DNA of 8,462 bases from Clostridiaceae bacterium (GTDB lineage Bacteria; Bacillota; Clostridia; Oscillospirales; Acutalibacteraceae), in NCBI GenBank assembly GCA_904501685.1, contig CAJGBX010000057.1, positions 1 through 8,462 of the forward strand. The letters run 5' to 3'. Each line of letters opens with the position of its first letter. Position 1 is the stretch's first letter. A model generated the notes under the pieces. It made no database searches, was not told the origin of the DNA, and saw only the letters and a program-made list of their open reading frames with translations. The position numbers were made by a program, and so were the translations under genes. This document shows, piece after piece, positions 6,423 through 8,462 of the stretch.

Positions 6423-7697
6423 ATGTTTGTAGATATTGCAAATATTCATATAAAAGCCGGCGACGGCGGTAACGGTAAGGTTTCCTTTCACCGTGAAAAA
6501 TATGTAGCAGCCGGCGGACCCGACGGTGGTGACGGAGGAAAGGGAGGTAACGTTGTTTTTAAGGCCGATACCAATCTTTCCACACTTGCCGATTTCAGAT
6601 ATAAGCGTAAATATTTGGCTGAAAACGGTCAGCCCGGCGGAGCATCCCGCTGTAACGGTAAATCTGCACCTGATTTGATTCTCTATGTGCCAAAGGGTAC
6701 TTTGGTTAAGGACAAGGAAACGGGTAGAATCATTGCGGATATTTCGGATGATGAGCCGGTAGTTGTGGCTAAAGGCGGTAACGGCGGTTGGGGTAACTGT
6801 CACTTTGCTACCTCGACCCGTCAAATACCTAAGTTTGCCAAGCCCGGTATTCCCGGTGAAGAATTAGATGTTACCTTAGAGCTTAAATTGTTAGCGGATG
6901 TCGGCCTTATCGGCTTCCCGAATGTCGGAAAATCCACCTTTATTTCAGTTGTAAGTGAGGCTAAGCCTAAAATTGCCAATTACCATTTTACTACCCTTGT
7001 ACCGACCTTGGGAGTTGTGAAGATTGATGAGGGTAAATCCTTTGTTATGGCTGATATTCCCGGTATTATTGAGGGCGCGAGTGACGGTTTGGGATTGGGA
7101 CACGAGTTTTTGCGTCATGTTGAGCGTTGCCGTCTGCTTGTCCATGTGATTGATGTTGCCGGCAGTGAGGGTAGAGACCCGATTGACGATTTTGAAAAAA
7201 TAAATTATGAATTAAAATCCTTTAGTCCCGAATTGGCGGAGCGTAAGCAGATTGTTGTTGCTAACAAGTGCGACTTGACTGATGATGAAACCTTAAAAAG
7301 GATTCGTGATTATTTTGAAGGTCAAGGTTATGAATATTTTGAATGTATGGCGGCAATTTCCGAGGGTACGAAGGATGTTATAAATTGTGTTGCCCGTGAG
7401 CTGGACAAGCTTCCACCGATAGTGAAATATGAGGCTGAGCCGATACCTGAGGAGGACTTTACTGTCGTTAAAAAACGAGATTTCCGTCTTACTGTTGAAG
7501 ACGGTGTGTTTATTATCGATGAGGCACCGTGGCTTCTCAAAATTTTGGAAACAGTTGACCCTGAGGACTATGAGTCGCTACAGTATTTTCAGCGTACACT
7601 TCACGCAAGCGGAATTATCAATGCACTTGAAAAGGCTGGGGTTCAAGAGGATGACCTCGTTTGTGTGTACGATATTGAGTTTAATTATGTTCCGTAA
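6423..7697 (+). CDS. obg: GTPase Obg (ribosome assembly / stress GTPase)
   Basis: Obg (CgtA/ObgE) is an essential GTPase that binds the 50S subunit late in assembly and links growth to stress and, in Bacillus, sporulation. The 424-residue protein shows all three domains. The glycine-rich Obg fold spans ~1-158 (KAGDGGNGKVSFHREKY at 11-27, GGPDGGDGGKGG at 31-42). The G domain has P-loop GFPNVGKST at 164-172, switch region TTLVPTLG at 190-197, DIPGIIEGA at 211-219, NKCD at 281-284 and a G5-like AISEGT at 311-316. The C-terminal OCT domain spans ~349-424. The start is ATG 6423 with GGAG at 6413-6416. Only about 40 AT-rich bases separate it from the upstream terminator, so its promoter must be short or overlap the terminator tail. 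A weak candidate is TTTTTT-17-TAAATT ending near 6400. mrnC follows 13 bases later. Confidence 0.97.
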   Translation: MFVDIANIHIKAGDGGNGKVSFHREKYVAAGGPDGGDGGKGGNVVFKADTNLSTLADFRYKRKYLAENGQPGGASRCNGKSAPDLILYVPKGTLVKDKETGRIIADISDDEPVVVAKGGNGGWGNCHFATSTRQIPKFAKPGIPGEELDVTLELKLLADVGLIGFPNVGKSTFISVVSEAKPKIANYHFTTLVPTLGVVKIDEGKSFVMADIPGIIEGASDGLGLGHEFLRHVERCRLLVHVIDVAGSEGRDPIDDFEKINYELKSFSPELAERKQIVVANKCDLTDDETLKRIRDYFEGQGYEYFECMAAISEGTKDVINCVARELDKLPPIVKYEAEPIPEEDFTVVKKRDFRLTVEDGVFIIDEAPWLLKILETVDPEDYESLQYFQRTLHASGIINALEKAGVQEDDLVCVYDIEFNYVP

Positions 7698-7710
7698 GGT
7701 GGCTTAAATT

Positions 7711-8097
7711 ATGGATAACGCAATGTTAAAAAGTCCGTCAACACTTGCCTTTGTTGGCGATGCAGTATTCGGACTTTTGGTTAGAACTTATTTATCTGAG
7801 GTTGAGCGCCCTGTGGGTGAATTGCATAAGAAATCGGTTGATTTTGTTAATGCTAATGCTCAAACCAAGGCGTTTGAAATTATTAAAGATATGCTAACTG
7901 AAAAGGAAATGTCGGTTTTTAAAAGGGGACGAAATAACCATGTCGGCAGTGTACCGAAAAGCACAAAAGTTGCCTTTTATCACACTGCGACCGGTGTTGA
8001 AGCACTGTTTGGCTATCTTCATTTGTCCGGTCAATTTAACCGTATAAATGAACTTTTTTCGGCGATAGTAGACGGTATGCTGAGCGAAAATATGTAA
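7711..8097 (+). CDS. mrnC: Mini-ribonuclease III (MrnC)
   Basis: Mini-III is a small RNase III-fold homodimer without a double-stranded-RNA-binding domain. In Bacillus subtilis it trims the 23S rRNA precursor, with help from L3. The 128-residue length fits. The first signature is LAFVGDAVFGLLVR (12-25) with metal-ligand Asp17. RGRNN lies at 72-76, PKSTKVAFYHTATG at 82-95, and EALFGYLHLSG (97-107) supplies the second acidic residue, Glu97. The start is ATG 7711, with AAGGTGG (7696-7702) overlapping the obg stop, so it is co-translated with obg. In B. subtilis mrnC is beside cysS; here it is beside obg, another ribosome-maturation gene. A hairpin terminator begins 3 bases after its stop. Confidence 0.94.
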   Translation: MDNAMLKSPSTLAFVGDAVFGLLVRTYLSEVERPVGELHKKSVDFVNANAQTKAFEIIKDMLTEKEMSVFKRGRNNHVGSVPKSTKVAFYHTATGVEALFGYLHLSGQFNRINELFSAIVDGMLSENM

Positions 8098-8099
8098 TT

Positions 8100-8132
8100 C
8101 AAAAAGCCAAAGCGTAATGTTTTGGCTTTTTG
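8100..8132. terminator. Bidirectional hairpin terminator between mrnC and the convergent poly-Asn gene
   Basis: A perfect 12-bp inverted repeat, CAAAAAGCCAAA (8100-8111) and TTTGGCTTTTTG (8121-8132), has a 9-base loop. The A-run and T-run of the stem give a U-tract at the 3' side on either strand, so it can end mrnC transcripts from the left and the minus-strand gene at 8151-8327 from the right. Confidence 0.82.
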
Positions 8133-8150
8133 AGGTTGAACAAGCAAAAA

Positions 8151-8327
8151 TTATCTGTTGTTGTTATTATTGCTCTTGTTCTGATTGTTGTTATTGTTAT
8201 TGTTGTTGTTGTTCTTGTTCTGGTTCTGGTTGTTATTATTATTATTATTATTATTGTTGTTGTTGCTATTGTTATTATTGTTCTGATTATTGTTGTTATT
8301 GTTGTAGTTGTTGTTCTGGTTGTTCAT
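8151..8327 (-). CDS. Poly-asparagine low-complexity small protein
   Basis: A 58-codon frame starts at ATG 8327 (minus strand) and ends at TAA 8153-8151. It encodes 46 Asn, 5 Gln, 2 Lys, 2 Ser, one Tyr and one Arg, starting MNNQNNNYNNN and ending SNNNNNR. GGGGTGA (8339-8333) gives a Shine-Dalgarno 5 bases before the ATG, a promoter-like pair lies upstream, and a hairpin terminator lies 18 bases after the stop. Asn is written with both AAC and AAT, and the differences fall at the third codon position, which fits selection on the protein rather than a pure microsatellite. There is no signal peptide, membrane segment or domain. An ATG at 8381 adds 18 residues but would start within the -35 element. 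I do not recognise a family. Asn/Gln-rich small proteins do occur in spore-formers, but function is unknown. Confidence 0.55.
   Translation of the reverse strand: MNNQNNNYNNNNNNQNNNNNSNNNNNNNNNNNNQNQNKNNNNNNNNNNQNKSNNNNNR
8233..8253. repeat. (TTA)7 trinucleotide tract within a TTR-type low-complexity region
   Basis: Seven exact TTA copies are followed by TTG copies. The whole stretch 8157-8325 is built almost only of TTG, TTA and TTC/CTG-like triplets (AAC, AAT and CAG on the minus strand). The tract is in phase with the minus-strand frame, so slippage by whole repeats would change the Asn run without a frameshift. Confidence 0.85.
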
Positions 8328-8332
8328 TTTTG

Positions 8333-8370
8333 TCACCCCACTTTCAGTATTATTATCGACAGTAGGGTGA
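8333..8370. repeat. Imperfect inverted repeat (possible operator) before the poly-Asn and methyltransferase genes
   Basis: TCACCC (8333-8338) pairs with GGGTGA (8365-8370), ACT (8340-8342) with AGT (8361-8363), and TC (8344-8345) with GA (8358-8359). Two single mismatches interrupt 11 matched pairs around a 12-base AT-rich centre. The left arm is the Shine-Dalgarno of the minus-strand gene, and the centre holds its candidate -10. The right arm ends 21 bases before the plus-strand ATG at 8392. Confidence 0.6.
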
Positions 8371-8381
8371 AATTTATTCAA
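8352..8381 (-). promoter_or_regulatory. Candidate promoter of the poly-Asn gene
   Basis: On the minus strand, TTGAAT (8381-8376, 4/6) and GATAAT (8357-8352, 5/6) are 18 bases apart. They predict a start near 8345 and a leader of about 18 bases that just contains the GGGGTGA site. This supports ATG 8327 over ATG 8381. It is a match by eye in AT-rich DNA, so moderate to weak. Confidence 0.4.
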
Positions 8382-8391
8382 GGAGAAGTCG

Positions 8392-8462
8392 ATGTCTTTA
8401 CCTGAAAAATTTACCGAGCGAATGAAATTGCTTTTAAAAGATAAATATTTCCTTTTTGAAAA
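8392..8462 (+). CDS. Probable RsmF-type 16S rRNA (cytosine-C5) methyltransferase, N-terminal 23 codons (cut by window edge)
   Basis: ATG 8392 lies 6 bases after a strong AAGGAG (8380-8385) and opens a frame that runs off the right edge. The visible residues MSLPEKFTERMKLLL, then KDKYFLFE, resemble the N-terminus of NOL1/NOP2/Sun-family rRNA m5C methyltransferases of Firmicutes (LPE-F--RM---L). The SAM-binding core and catalytic cysteines lie outside the window, so the assignment rests on this short match only. If right, it continues the ribosome and RNA-modification theme of obg-mrnC, but it is separated from mrnC by a terminator and a minus-strand gene, so it needs its own promoter. Confidence 0.6.
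   Translation, partial: MSLPEKFTERMKLLLKDKYFLFE

Noticed and set aside
6408..6824. 138-codon minus-strand frame opposite the start of obg
   Set aside because: Antisense to the glycine-rich Obg fold, whose codon pattern commonly yields shadow frames.
8157..8325. CRISPR-like or other spaced repeat array
   Set aside because: The repetition is a continuous 3-base pattern without fixed-length repeats and unique spacers.
8117..8365. Plus-strand Cys/Tyr-rich frame across the trinucleotide region
   Set aside because: Another frame of the same low-complexity DNA. It starts within the terminator loop and has no Shine-Dalgarno.
8130..8405. Plus-strand frame giving a long Val/Ile/Leu-rich hydrophobic protein
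   Set aside because: It starts at a TTG inside the terminator stem without a binding site. It is the reverse reading of the AAC/AAT tract, with its variation at the first codon position, and it overlaps the well-supported ATG at 8392.

Overview
This window reads as ordinary chromosome of a low-to-mid-GC, endospore-forming member of the Bacillota, most likely class Clostridia. The evidence is a YpeB-type spore protein, an L27 with the Firmicutes N-terminal extension together with its protease Prp, a ThiI without a rhodanese domain paired with its own cysteine desulfurase, a Mini-RNase III, and strong AGGAGG-type ribosome binding sites. I see no insertion sequence, phage gene, CRISPR array, tRNA or rRNA.

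Left part (1-3863, minus strand): a promoter at 3835-3863 drives a compact operon in the order cysteine desulfurase (nifS/nifZ-like), thiI, cinA, then the first 42 codons of an unrecognised Lys/Glu-rich protein cut by the window edge. The desulfurase passes sulfur from cysteine to ThiI, which makes 4-thiouridine in tRNA. CinA is a two-domain nucleotide-salvage protein. Gaps between the first three genes are 1-2 bases, so translation is probably coupled.

Middle (3953-6380, plus strand): a ypeB-like spore germination gene is divergent from the operon. It is followed by a clear promoter and structured leader (an L21 leader) in front of rplU-prp-rpmA (L21, the L27-processing protease, and pre-L27). 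This trio ends at a strong Rho-independent terminator.

Right part (6423-8462): obg and mrnC (plus strand) are ribosome and RNA-maturation genes. A perfect hairpin terminator separates them from a convergent low-complexity region. Read on the minus strand, that region is a 58-codon gene that is 79% asparagine, with its own plausible promoter, Shine-Dalgarno and shared terminator. An imperfect inverted repeat lies over its start region. The window ends in the first 23 codons of a probable RsmF-type rRNA cytosine methyltransferase on the plus strand.

Most of the window is housekeeping. The parts that merit a second look are the poly-asparagine mini-gene with its dyad, the L21 leader whose two foldings appear to hide or free the rplU ribosome binding site, and the variant active-site loop of Prp.
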